From: Rhabdornis inornatus
Lineage: Eukaryota; Chordata; Aves; Passeriformes; Rhabdornithidae
Length of the DNA: 64,000 nt
Direction of reading: 5' to 3'
Assembly (NCBI GenBank): GCA_013397075.1
Contig: VWZS01011036.1
Coordinates: 147,859-211,858, forward strand
Notes under the pieces: generated by a model
What the model was told of the DNA's origin: nothing
Databases searched by the model: none
What the model saw: the letters and a program-made list of their open reading frames with translations, nothing else
Made by a program: the position numbers and the translations under genes
In this document: positions 36,853 to 49,600 of the stretch, piece by piece
Position numbering within the stretch: position 1 is the first letter of the stretch
Layout: every line of letters begins with the position of its first letter

Positions 36853-38755
36853 TATATCTTGATACAATAAAACAGTTTTAAAGTCAACCTTTTCTTAAAT
36901 CCTATATGTATATGAACTGTCATACACTCAGATGTGATACAAATGTTATCCAAATCAACCTTTCCAAGCAAAGATATATATTTTCATTGTGCATGTAGTT
37001 TTGTTTATAGATTAATCAGCTATAAACCCAACATGTGACAGCAGGGAAGCTGTACCAGACAGAACCCAACAGCCAGGACATAAATTCAGGGTGCCATTGA
37101 ATTAGTTGCAACCAGTAGGGACCCAAGAGTGAGTTTGTATTAAATAGAAAGACAGCTCAGAAAAAGGAATGCAAGAGACTATTTCATCACAAGTTGGTAT
37201 CTATTTTGTAGATAAGAAGCTGAAGATTGGGGCTTTAGAAATCAGTGGATCCAACCCCAGAGGAGCTGTGTGAAACATCTTTATAGTTAGCTTAATTTGA
37301 CAATGAGGTAATGGAAGAGAACCAAGAAAATATCTTAAAATAAAAGCTACAGGCTGCCATAAAGCTCTAAGTATTCATGTATTCCTCTGCATCACAGTCT
37401 CTAAACACAACTGCTTTAGTAAGTTCTTCACTGGAGTAAATAAATCCATTTTTGCTTTTACTTTAAAGGATACTTTGACTTAAATGTTGTTCACAGCAGT
37501 TAAACTGTAGTCATTCTGTTCTCTAGAGAGCAATCCTAAACAGAGGCATCAGATAATCTTCATGGGGTACCAAACAGCAACTACAAAACTGAGGATCTTG
37601 GACAGTCCCACATGAAATGAATATGACTTTTAGGTATTGCTAACATAGAGGATGGGTTTGGAACACACATTAATCGGAAGATTATTTTTGGTCTGTGGCA
37701 AGAAATATGCAATCTGGCCCTGTACCTCTGGAGACCCCTGAAATTTTTCCCAATTTCTCTCAATTATTCCACTGTGAAATCATTCCATTATCTCGTTCTA
37801 CATTACTACTAGCATTACACTGAAATATCCATGGTTTGACACAGCACAGTTTTCTACAGCTGGTATTTTACCACCAGCCTGTAACAAAAGAAAGACAGAA
37901 AAAGGTCCTCATCCACCTGGTAGGTAGAAGTTAAACTAAAAGCACATTCCCATATCAATCCCGTTAGCCAGAAAAGTTCTGTATCACCAGATCATGGTTT
38001 CTCTCTAACATCTAGATTATAATCTTCCTGAATGAATCTGTTTTATTACATCATTAACCTCTTAGTCTGAATTGTGTCTTTATTTTAGTTTGCTTCCTAG
38101 AATTTTAAGTTCATTTCATAATTTTATCCAGTTAGGTTACTTTCCAAGAAAGGAGTGTTCTTTATTCCATATTTAAATTCCTATTGAATCTGAAGAGTGG
38201 CTTTTCATGCAGATGCATTAAGTCCTTTAACTTAATTAGTTGGTTTGAAACATCCCTTGCTTAACTTTCACACCATATTAGTCACATTTTCAATTCTCAT
38301 TTTAGTAAATTTAAATACACAAGAGCAAAACACAAATGAGAATTCTTTGTATTCAACAAAAGTTCTGTCCATTTTCCCATGTGAGTTGTTCCCCAATCTC
38401 TATCAAACTATACACAGAATAAATAGCAGACAGTAATGTGCCTTTTGCATATAATAAAACATTTGAAGATGGAAATTTCTTTAGAAAAATCAAGAATCAA
38501 AGATACAAAAAGCCACTTTAGAATAAAAATATTCAATGAGAATAATATTTATAGAGTTACAAAGAATATTTTATAATCCCATTATAAAAGGGCCTTAAAG
38601 TTTCCTGATGTGGTTTTTATGTAAACTAGAGGGATTTTTAGATAAAAGCCAAGTCCTCATTTGAAAATATCCAACAACAAATAATCTACTATAACAACTC
38701 AAGAATTTGTCCTCCGATGAGCTTCATTTACTGTTTAAAATATTCCTCTTCCTAG
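36853..38755. other. Unannotated AT-rich stretch
   Basis: No gene or repeat family was recognised; open frames are about 60 codons and look like chance. Confidence 0.5.
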
Positions 38756-38866
38756 TCTGAATTGCACAGGACCACACTGGAAGGGACTTCAGGAGGTCTC
38801 TAATCCAACCACCTCCTCAAAGCAGAGGCAGAACTTAGACAAGGTTACTGGGGCTTTATTGTTACT
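38756..38866 (-). repeat. CR1-type LINE fragment, antisense
   Basis: The plus strand shows ggaagggacttcaggaggtc, then ctaatccaaccacctcctc and caaagcagaggcagaactta, followed by a caaggttactgggg block. This is the reverse of the CR1 3' region, so the copy lies on the minus strand. It is short and diverged. Confidence 0.75.
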
Positions 38867-40360
38867 TGACTGATCTCATAAGGAAAAACCTATGGCCACT
38901 GCAGGAAGCTATAACAGGACTGGGCCAGCCGGGGAATCTGTGGCATAATATATGTAGAGACAGGAATGATGGAGTTGCCGAAAAACAAAGAACTTCTATT
39001 GTAAAAATAACAAACACAGAAACCATATGGTAAAAGGGACAACTTCCAAAGACCTCAAAACCCGAAAAGCACTGAGGTATATAGAGGGGGTGGCAGGCAT
39101 AGGATCCAGTCAATAATGAGGATAAGTTACAAAACCATATATGTAGCTGGCAGCCAGCCAACCATATATTGAAACCAAGAATAACACCTTATTTATAAAA
39201 AACTAGTTAAGATATTAATTCCCATAGAAAACTCTTCTTTCTATTCTCCCACTATGATGTAAAGGATGTCCTTCCTCCTAGCTAGGTGTCACAGGCCCAG
39301 GGTTTGAAGCTGGAGCTCTCTGCATCTGCAGGTGAACCCAGCTCCCTGTCCACCTGAATTTCCACAAAAAACCATCTCCTCATAACCTGGTCAGAACTTT
39401 ATGTTATACACACTACTAGATGTGCAAATTCCATTAGCGGAATTAAAATTTGTCAAAAGAAAATCTCTGCACCCCTGCCACCCCTAAATTATCATTGCTT
39501 TAAAATCGGGTTTTGGACTTGCACCAGACTGAATGTCCCACTCTGTGGATAAGATATTCTGAGTGATTTGGCTTTAGAAAAGTTTTGGTGGAACAAAGCA
39601 CAAAACACTAGTAGAGAAGACCTACTACTCTAAAACCAAGAAATCTTAAATCTTAGCACCTTCCTATAAATGTGTACAGGGACATGATATGATCCATGCA
39701 ATACTTCCACTGCATTTATGCCCTTTCCATTTGCATATTAATTTTAGAAGTCTTACATGTTTCTTCTACACTGGGCCCAGACTAATGGATGAAAACAGGC
39801 ATTTCTTTCTCCCTGCATTCTCTATCCAGCCCAGATAAGGAAAAAATCTTTTTTCAATCTTTTTCTTTTCTCTTATTACTTTTCCCTATCTAGGAGTAAG
39901 CTATTTTCTGCTAAGGAACTTGAGTGTGAAGACTTCCCTACCTGTTTCTCAGGAGTGTCACAAGTTCCTTCTTTGATGATAATTTATGACTCAATAAGAA
40001 GTTACTTTTATTTATTTACTAGTAGGTTACAAAATCAAAAGGCATGAAGTTCGGATCACTGTCAAGTGCCTCTATGACAATTTGTAATAACCTGCAGCTT
40101 CCTCTCTACAACAGCAACACAGTGAACATCAACGCATTTTGCCTGTAGCCAAGAACTGACCCAGCTGAAGAATACATTGAAATTCTATTTACGGCAGAAT
40201 ATCTCTTTTCTCACATGAAGGCTCACTAACCGGATAGGCCTACACTGTTAACAGTGAATCATGTGTAGTGAGAACCCTTAAAATTTATTTCAAATGGGTT
40301 CTGACCATAATTTCCACCAGTTTGTTCATTATATGAACTTTATAGCAGATATTATGTGCA
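38867..40360. other. Unannotated AT-rich stretch
   Basis: No gene was recognised. The frame of 99 codons at 38862-39161 (minus) has no recognisable domain. A tatatag box near 39080 and a reversed AATAAA near 38855 could suggest an old LTR, but the latter falls inside the CR1 match, so I do not call one. Confidence 0.45.
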
Positions 40361-40366
40361 GGGAGA

Positions 40367-41047
40367 TGACGCGGCTCGCCTATTCTACTCGAGCTCGGCT
40401 CGCCCAGCTAGCTCTCTAGGCGAGACCAGCGCCGAGAGTGGGCCGCCTCCCGGATGGCAGAGAACCAGCAGTGCGGCTAGGGCTGAGAGCCCTCTTGGCT
40501 GGCAGCGCGTCCGGGGAAGAATAAAGGATCAGGGGGAGTCCTTTTGTGGGTCCAGGATAGGTTTATTGGAGGGACGGGGGGAACAGGAGACAACCGGAGG
40601 GAAGGGGAGGGGAGGATACCACAAAAGGCACAGAGAAAGGACTTGCAGCAACTTAAATAGGGGACCTCCCCCAGGGGAGGGTACATTACAGCAACCAATC
40701 GCAACAACTCAGGGGCGTAACATAAGGCGGGACTGAATACATAATTAACCAATGGGGAAAACATAGGCGGGGAATACACAGAGACATCAAATGAGTAACC
40801 GAGGAGGGGATAACTGACACAGAACACACTGGAAGTTTGGGAGGGGCCAGTGGGGATTGACAATTGTAGGGGAGTGGATAAGCGTGATGGATGGGGAACG
40901 TTCTAGAGGAATGGGAGGGGATTGGGGCTGACTGATAGGGTAAAGGTGGGGATTAGGGCAACCACTACTATAATCAATAGGGGGTTTTAACATAGGAACA
41001 AACCATTTAACAAAGGGAAAACAGAAGCAAAATAACACGATGCAACA
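40367..41047 (-). mobile_element. Solo LTR, family S, copy 4
   Basis: A 681-bp LTR (tgacgcggc to tgcaaca) with a perfect 6-bp target duplication GGGAGA at 40361-40366 and 41048-41053. The minus sense has AATAAA at 40562-40567 and TATTTAAG at 40652-40659. It shares with the other copies the inverted repeat next to the TATA box and the repeated GGGAGGGGCCAG-type blocks in U3. The frame of 126 codons at 40356-40736 and the antisense ones are by-products. Confidence 0.93.
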
Positions 41048-44000
41048 GGGAGACCTATAGATTTGAGACAGATTCACTCACCCTCTTAACCAAATGAGTT
41101 ATTTTGTTAGAGGCTGTAAAGGAGGTAAAGGCCTGAGCCACAGGCAGGCCAAGAACTCCTCTAGATTCAATCTGTTCTCTGAAAACCCACAAATGAGCAG
41201 TGACACACTGAGCATCAACATATATTAGCTTGGAACATGATCATGCAATTAACACATGAATGGCATGTGGCTTTTGCAAGATTCATTTATAAAAGGACAA
41301 AGAAAGTTTCGGTTACAAGGAGTGTCAAGAACACCTTTCCCATTGTATGCAATTTGACTAAGAGCCAACACTTTATTCCATGAATACAACAGTCTCAGTG
41401 AGTCCTTTTTGACCCCTCTCCACAGGGCACCATGGCTGTAGGAATGATCTTCCCTTGAGCTAGGACACCTCTCAGGGTCACTCCTCCAGGCAGAGACCTT
41501 GTACCAACAATACACCTTTGCTGAGTGACCAGTGTCACACAACTTTGTACTACACAATTTGTGCCTGGGTAGTTTTGAATCACTTTTCAAATGACTGTGT
41601 TGTACAGTAAGAGAGTGAACCTCTCCATCAAACTTTATTAAGCTGCACTTCTAGAACAGTATACTAAGCCCACTTCTGCTAATACTTTCTGACAGTTCTT
41701 CTTTAAGTGATCTAAATCACCAATTCAAAACAAACGTGCCATCAGCAAGATCCTAAATCAGGATTCACAACAGGACTGTGCCTTCTTGTAAAGTTTCTTT
41801 TGTGCTTAAGCAGAGTCAAGATGTGCTAACAACTACCCTTCTACTCTACAGTGCTAAATGTAAAAAGAAATATGTTTTTATATTGTATAGTGATAAAAAG
41901 TGTATTTTGAAACCATCTGTGCAGGTGATTTGTTCATTATTCAGAATATCTCTGATGAATTCTACTATCACATTTTCTGGATCAAAGATATTGTGTCAGA
42001 GAGGAGCTTGAAGGAAATAAGGTGATAAAGTATTGCACAAGAAAAGGGTCTATGATTATAAAACAATCAGCAGCTAAGTGCAGATTAACTCTAGACTGAC
42101 ATCGGGTTTAAAATCCAGCATTTATTCATACAACATATCAAATACTGAAAGAAGATCAGAAAGATTCAAGTTGCATTTGTTTTGTAAATCAAGGACAAAA
42201 CATCACCTGTGAGCTACTATGCAGCGATCTTATGTATACAACACTAAATTGTTCTATGTAATAGCTTCACAAATTAAAGAAGCAATTAGGCATATCAAAT
42301 CAAATAAGAACTGTTAACATATTTTTCCATCTTGATACAAGCAATGTTGAATTTTGAGTAACATTTCAAATAATTTTTCCCAACCCAGATGACAATCTGC
42401 GTCAAGCAGAACTTCCACATTCCATAGTTATTTATAAACAGTGCCCACCTAAAGGAGAAAGGCAACATCGTCAGAACCTTCCAGCACATGAATGTACTTT
42501 CTGTGGACTCATCATTTCCAGTTCACGTGACAATCTGATTACCACATATAGCATTGCAGATGGGATTACACCATATGCACACACTGACAGCTCATGACCT
42601 GAGAAAGCTTCATGTTCTGCTTTGATGCGTCTTATAATTAAAAAATGAATGAAAAATTCAAGGAATTCTACACAGTTACCACAACCGGAATTGCAAATAC
42701 TGGCCTCAGAGTGAGATTCGCAGATCTGTTTACATCAATGACATTCTATCAGACTTCGACAAAAACATAAAATTCTCAACCCGCTATGACTTTTTCCCTC
42801 TGAGATCTGCTCTCCTTCAGAAGTCTTTACCTCTTCATCAGAAAACACAATTTATTTGTCTTTTGGTCAGAAGTGTGGATCAGGTCCCACTAAGGAAACA
42901 TGAGACAAAATACTGCAGGTACCACCTGGCTTAGCTTTGGAGCTACTGAGAATTATCAAACCAGCTACAGGGCCAACTTTGGCCTATAGTTTCCCTTTCA
43001 GCTTTCACTGTGATCAGGTCAGGCTAAATCTAGGCAACCTATTTAAACAGAGAGTTAGGGGCATTATGAGTACCACAAATAAACAGGAAATTCTTAAATT
43101 AAAAAGTGGTATTAAAGGACAGAGTCATAAAAATACAACGAACTTGACTACTATAATAGAAAAGCCTGTTAACTCAAACTATAACCTGAAATTTCTTCTA
43201 CCAGGCAGAAACAAAGAAGCAGAGAGCTGCAGGCTGGCAGTTCAGTACCACTTTTAAATAAAACTCTGATAAAGAAAATGAGGAGAACATGTAAATGACA
43301 GAAGATCATCCAAGCTAAAAAAAAAAAAAAATTATACACATTGGATATGAGATTAATAGAAGATTTTGAAGCAGTCAAAAAGACAGACATTTTGAAACAC
43401 CATTCACAGAGACAAAATAAGGAGAAAACTAATTTATACTAGCTTATATAAAGTATTAAGGAGGTAATATAATTTAACTAGGAAGTCTTTTCTGAGTTCT
43501 GTTCTGAAATGGCTAAAATACTTGTAGTAAAAACTGAAATTGCTACCTACAAGGAATTCAGCAAAAGTGAAAGTACTATGCTGGCAAACTGCAATTTGCT
43601 ACAATCAGTAATTATTTCTAGTCGTGATTAAGTAGACTGAACTAGATTAAGAGAAATAGTTCTAACATTAATTGCTCTTAAATCTTAGGTGCCTGCAATT
43701 TTACCAACTTTTAAAATACATGTAATGTTTAACTCAAATGTCTTTTGGCACTTCTTTTAGTTGCAAGTAAGTGAATTTGTGTTAAAAAGTACAGCTGATA
43801 TCCACAAAATCTTTTTGCCTATCCACAACCTGGCATGCTGCTAATGATTTCCCTGCTAAACCAACAGGATCAAAGAAATTTCAGTCTTCAAAGTAGCCTT
43901 GAACTTCACAAGTACCATGTAAAGTTTGCCTTTCTCTAGGCACTCAGTTCATGCTGGTCTTACTATAAAATAGGTTTTGTTCACTTTCTGGGGGTGGGGA

Positions 44001-44245
44001 ATACAGTAATAATATATTTTTTTTAAATTGTAATTTAAACTTTCTTTGATTTTCCCAGGTATCTCTGTGTATGACACTATTCTTAGTCTTAAACTTGGTC
44101 AAAACATTTTTAACACATTTGATTTCAGAGAAAACCTTGGGGAATACTACACTAACCAAAAGCAAGAGTACCCATATTAAGGTGTGATACTTCTGATAAA
44201 ATAACCGGATCAGTTTTCACTAAATTTCACTGTGAGGCATTAAAA

Positions 44246-44267
44246 ACAAACAAACAAACAAACAAAA
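44246..44267. repeat. AAAC microsatellite
   Basis: About five tandem AAAC units. Confidence 0.85.
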
Positions 44268-46281
44268 ATACCCAGGTAAGGCAGTTGCACTGAAAAAAGA
44301 GCTAGACCAAAATTTCAGATCTGAATTGTTGTCAAACTTTTAATTGAGCTTATATGAATTTTAAAAGGTTCAAATCCCAGATTTACATATTTTATCAGTC
44401 CCTAATTTAAAAAAACCGTCTCACATACACTTAAAATTTCTGTTGCTTCCAGCTGAGTATTTAAGATCTACTGTCGTTTTGAGCCAAAGGTCATAATGAA
44501 ATGAAAAAATAATGTTAGGATACTGTTTCACTGCCATTATTCATTGTAAGACCAATATGCTCTGTATGTGAGATCCTGCAGCAAATGCCAGTGCAGGCTT
44601 CTTCACAGTATAAACATTGCAGAATAAATGCTTATTGGTACTCCTGATTGTGACCCTGATTACATCTCTTAAATGTGTGCTTTTTAAAATCTATCATACT
44701 AACAATATATATATAAACTGATATATGACTATTTAATACTGCAGATTGATGCTATCCGAAAGAATGACAAAGAGTAAGTCTGCTCGTTTTTCCAGACTGC
44801 AGGTCTTATCAAAAGTCTGATGAGAAGTTCTGCAAGATACCTATAAGCTGAGAATGACCTTCACAAGAATATTAAAATAACTTCTTTTCTTGCTCCATCT
44901 CTTTCTTGTGCCTGATCAAGAGAGATAGACTTGTGAAAAATAGCAAGTTCATTTAAGAAGAGCTGACCTTACCAGACTTGCTAAATTTTATGTTGGAGAT
45001 TAAGCAGTCAATGTCAACCAGAATGCTGAGATACAATAGCACAGCTATTGCTGAGTCACAGGATGAAAATACCATTAAACAAGGTGGATTTCTTTGCCAA
45101 TGGCAGAGGATAAAACATCTGCTCTCTAATGTGCATGGATGAGAAAATCTGCAGAACAGAAAATCCTTTCTACAATCTTAGTGCAAGAGTCTACTTTTCA
45201 CTCCTGGTTTATACTCTTAAGGGTTTCACATTTGCAGCAAGGCCTCAGCAGGACTGGTCTGTAGTGCTGATGCGCACGTTAACAAAACAGCATTGTCTAA
45301 GAGCAATTATCTTGGTCCAGCAGCCTGCATTTTACAGGGTTCAAACGGACAAGGGTAATACCAGGGGAATAACAAAATAAAAAGGTTACTACATGGATAT
45401 GCCTGTGTATGTCAGAAACTTAATATTTCTACTTGTAAATAGTTTCATCATGTTACTTCAAAGCAGAAACTCAGGAGAGGCAAATCTTGAGGACTCAACT
45501 CTCCTTTTTAATGGTGGGAAAGAAGTCAGACATGACAATTTGGCGATGTGGATAGTTAATTTGCCTAGAGCACTTTATGAATATTAATACTGACACATAT
45601 AGAGACAGTGTACTATTGAATAACAAAGGATAAAGAGATCACACGTTTAAAACCAAACTCAGAGACAAAAGGATCGGGCCGTGAGGTGGAACTTCATTTC
45701 TGTTACAGGCATTGAGTGGATGGACTGTGAGCATTTGTGTATCCCATGACAAAGCAGCATTGTTTGACTTCAATCTCCAGCTGAAGTAATCAGACTCCTT
45801 AGTGCAGGCATAGCTTAAGTCTGAAAGGTTAGCAATAGGCCCCATAGTGCATACGATAAAAAAACCAATGTAGTTTCACTTTCTTTGCCTCTACTTTTTT
45901 TTAGTCCACTGTGGATTGCTTTTTAAAATCTAGTATTTGTCAAGAAAGATTGACAGATGTCTCCCCTGGAATTTCAGCCACATGGGGGCTTTTCTGCTAG
46001 CTACTGCACCATAGAAAAGCTACAAATGTTAACTTCTATAATCATTTCTTAAGTTTGGGTCATTATAAAGCAATGAACGCTTGGAAGCTTACTAACACAA
46101 GCATGTTCTCTTATGGCCTGCCACTCAACAGGGATATTTATACAAGGGGTACCCAGCCAAGTCCCAGCACCTTCAGGCATGTTGCTTTCAGTATGTCCTG
46201 CTGCCATCTACTTGCTATTCAGTTCAGCACAATGTGGCCAAATGTCTGCTGCAAATTGTCTTTTTTTGGCCTTGTTCAATT

Positions 46282-46306
46282 AAAAAAAAAAAAAAAAAAA
46301 AAAAAA
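46282..46306. repeat. 25-bp A homopolymer
   Basis: An uninterrupted run of 25 A following caatt and followed by taaatgag. It could be a simple repeat or the tail of a retrocopy covering the preceding ~240 bp. No target duplication or recognisable parent gene was seen. Confidence 0.85.
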
Positions 46307-46537
46307 TAAATGAGCCCCAGTTGGCGCACATGCTACTTCACTTGATTTTTAAGTATTCCTTCAAAGTCCAGTGCTAGTCTTGGAAGTATTTGCTAAACAA
46401 CCTCATGCCCAGGACTTGGGAGGTTCTCTTCCTATCTGCGCCCATTTTTACATCTGTGACATGCTCTGAATGTGTTGGGGTCATGGGTGTCCTGGCCAAG
46501 AGTCTCTGCAAACGCACCCCACCTCAGCTCCAAGATG

Positions 46538-46610
46538 GGCCTGTTCAGCCTCCAGAGGAGATGGCTGAGAGGGGACCTCATCAATGTGCAGCTCCCCGTC
46601 ACCTTGCTGT
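46538..46610 (+). repeat. CR1-type LINE fragment
   Basis: The blocks cctgttcagcctccagagga and gagaggggacctcatcaatg follow the CR1 region encoding the end of ORF2 or just after it, in sense orientation. The copy is short; its left limit may extend to about 46460. Confidence 0.65.
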
Positions 46611-49600
46611 GACTTACAGGGAAAAAACCCCAACCAAACAGAAGTCTAAATGTCAACACCTCTCTAGTGCAAGAGTATAAATATAGCATTCATTAATGGT
46701 GTCTCCAGATCGAGGGCAAGATACGAAGACGTTTCAAGACTCAGCTCTGACCTTAATTATGCCCTACATTGCTGTAGGAATGCATCTTCATTGGCTGAGG
46801 GGAAAGAAAAACCTTCTTTTCTGCTTTTCCAGAAAACTCAAAAGAGGAAGAAACAATAATGGTAGCTAGAATCCAAGTAGATACAGCCAAAATGGCTCTT
46901 ATTTATTCATCATTAGTACAGAGACATATAATATGGAACAACTCCTCAGGCTGAACTGAAAGGCATATTCAAAGGTCTAGAGCTCAGGAAGCTTCAAGGC
47001 TGGACACAGCAATCAAAAACTTCAAAACTGGAAGGTTTGTTTCCCCCCGTAGCACAATATAGGCCTGCAAGAGCATCCCCCACAAACACCTGTGCAGATC
47101 CACAATATTAATCATCAGCCACTGCTGCCAGGAATTCCTCATTCTGCCATTTAATTTGAGACATATTTGTCAATGGTCCTAACCCCAGAAAGAAAAAGTT
47201 AATATTCAGTGTTTGACACCAGCTGAAAGAAAAGGAAGCTTACAGAAATCATTTCTCCCCTGCCAAATGCAGAAAACACTGGAGATGTAAGTGCACTTCT
47301 TGAATTGCCATCACACCTTACTCCCTCTTCCATCCTAGCACCAACATCTCTGTACATGAATTCATTAGTCACAGCATCTTACAGTAAATCAGTGTAACCA
47401 GTCTGAATCTTTCAGTGAATGATAAACATATCCACACATTCCCCTGACATGAATGTGGTGGTTAGGAAGAATATGCATGCAGGTTTACTGTTATGGTAAT
47501 CACTGCAGAATTCTGTTACCAGCAACATTAACCCAGGTGAATGTTTGCTTATTACAGCAGCACCCTTCTTCCATCAAGGTCACCTGTACCACTTATCATA
47601 GATTGCATTAGTTTGTAACATCAAGAGAGATTGATTAATTGGTTAAAAACAAAAAGTTGAGAGGCAAATATTCTTTTCCAAACCTGAAGAGTGATGCTTT
47701 GCCAGATTTATAAACCTGCCAAGATTTTTAATTGCAATGATGCATCAAATTAAAGCATGCCAGATGAACTCCTTTTGTATTAGAGATAAGAAGCAGATAA
47801 AGGTATTTATATGTAAACTTCATTGGAAATACCAATATGCATAGAATACCACAAGCTGAAATAGATATTTCTTTACCTTGTATGAGTTAAACTTGCTCAA
47901 CTTTAGTCTTCTATTTAGTATGTCAAAAAAATTTCCATCTTAAATACGTCTTTGCCTGTAGAAGGCTGTCAGTACTAAAGCAGAGACTGAATAATGCCAT
48001 CTGGCATAAAAAGCCACACTGTGTCAAACAGCCCCTCATATAAAAACTATTGTCCCAAGTAGCTTGCAAAATTAAATACTTTACAAATAAAAAGGCAGAA
48101 GACACATGTTTACAGCAAAAATTTGAAGAACTGATGAGGAAAGGAAAGATAACAGGAGGGAGAAGTTAGCACAGGCTTTCATGTGAAAGAAATCAGAAAA
48201 CTCCAGATAGTAGCATTATAAAATGTATTTGCTAAATCTGGAGATGTTCTGACAATTATATACAAGCTTTTTCCTTGTCTATAAGAAAAGTGGCATAATT
48301 ATTTTTTCCTATTTCTATATACTTAGCTGGTAATGTCTAATAGTCTTGTATTTTCAGTGCTGCTCCAGCATGTTCAGCACTGCAGCATGGGGATCTTGGT
48401 TCTCTCTGGTAACAGGAATTTACAGCCCATTTTGGTGTTTCTTAAGGATTTCTCCAAGTTTATCACTCAACCATTATTGACTAAATCTTATTGCTTAGTT
48501 TCTCTCAAGCTTTTTGCAGTGCATTTTCATTTCAAATATGATGAATAATTTAGAGTAAAATGTGCCACTTCATTGTTCACTCTGTGAACAGTAATTCAGG
48601 AAACCAGCAAATCAGAACAGACTTTACATGGCTTCAAATGTTTATTCTCCCTCAAAAACTGACATTTTCTACTTATTTTTCTTTTTACTAAATATGAATC
48701 CCTTCTTCCCTCGTGTAGATTTTCCTACTGCTAAAAAATACTAGCTAGCACACAGGAGTAACATCTCAGCAGCTGAAACAGAGAATGGATAAAATTATTT
48801 TTCAGAATGGCTCTAAGAAGTGTTTTACAATCATAAGAAGCAAACACAAGTGGCACGTTGTCAAAAGGAACAAGTAATTTTAGACTAATGGCCAGCAGAA
48901 AGGAATGCACTGCAAATTGTGCAACTAGAAAGACTGTAATGAACAAAAGATTATGGTGACTTGTTTCCTGAAGCCCTCCACACATACTAGCTCTCCTCTG
49001 GCCTCACTGTTACAAAGACTTACATTCTTGGAGTAGAGCTAATGGAAATAAAGCGGTTTGGTTTGCAATACAAGAAAGCTGAGCAGAGTTTCCCTCATAG
49101 TCTTATGTGCCATCAATCATTGCAATTTTTTATTTTGTCACAGGTTAGTGTTAAAATAATATAAGCCTTCCTGTTAAAAAAAAAAAAACAACCCACAAAC
49201 AACAAAAACAACCACAAAACAAACAAACAAAAAACCCAGAAAATGAAAAGTAAATGAGACATTTGGACACAAGGCAAAGAAATCTATGGTTCTGTACCAC
49301 ATCTAGAGAGTAACCTATACCCACCCTACCTGCAAGTAATGTGCATCTACAGCATCCAGCATCATGGCATCAACAAGAACTCTGAATGTGACTATGAAAA
49401 TCTGTATATTGTTACCCTATCAGTGTATATTAAATTAGTGTAAGACATGAGACAGGGTTCATTTCAGGACTTGTTCATCACCTTACCAAAACAGCAGTAA
49501 TTATGGGTATGGAATGGTGTATGCAAAGAAAAGTAGCATGGAGAATACCAATAAAAGCAATTTTCAATATATACAGTTGTTAAATATCATAACTACATTA

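Larger units (their letters stand above)
41054..46537. other. Unannotated AT-rich stretch
   Basis: No gene or LTR was recognised. There is an A run near 43318, an AAAC repeat near 44247, a TA run near 44705 and a 25-bp A tract at 46282. The frame at 41249-41590 (minus, 113 codons) has no recognisable domain. Confidence 0.5.

Noticed and set aside
38840..39100. Possible LTR suggested by a TATA-like box and a reversed AATAAA
   Set aside because: The AATAAA falls within the CR1 match, and no ends or target duplication are visible.
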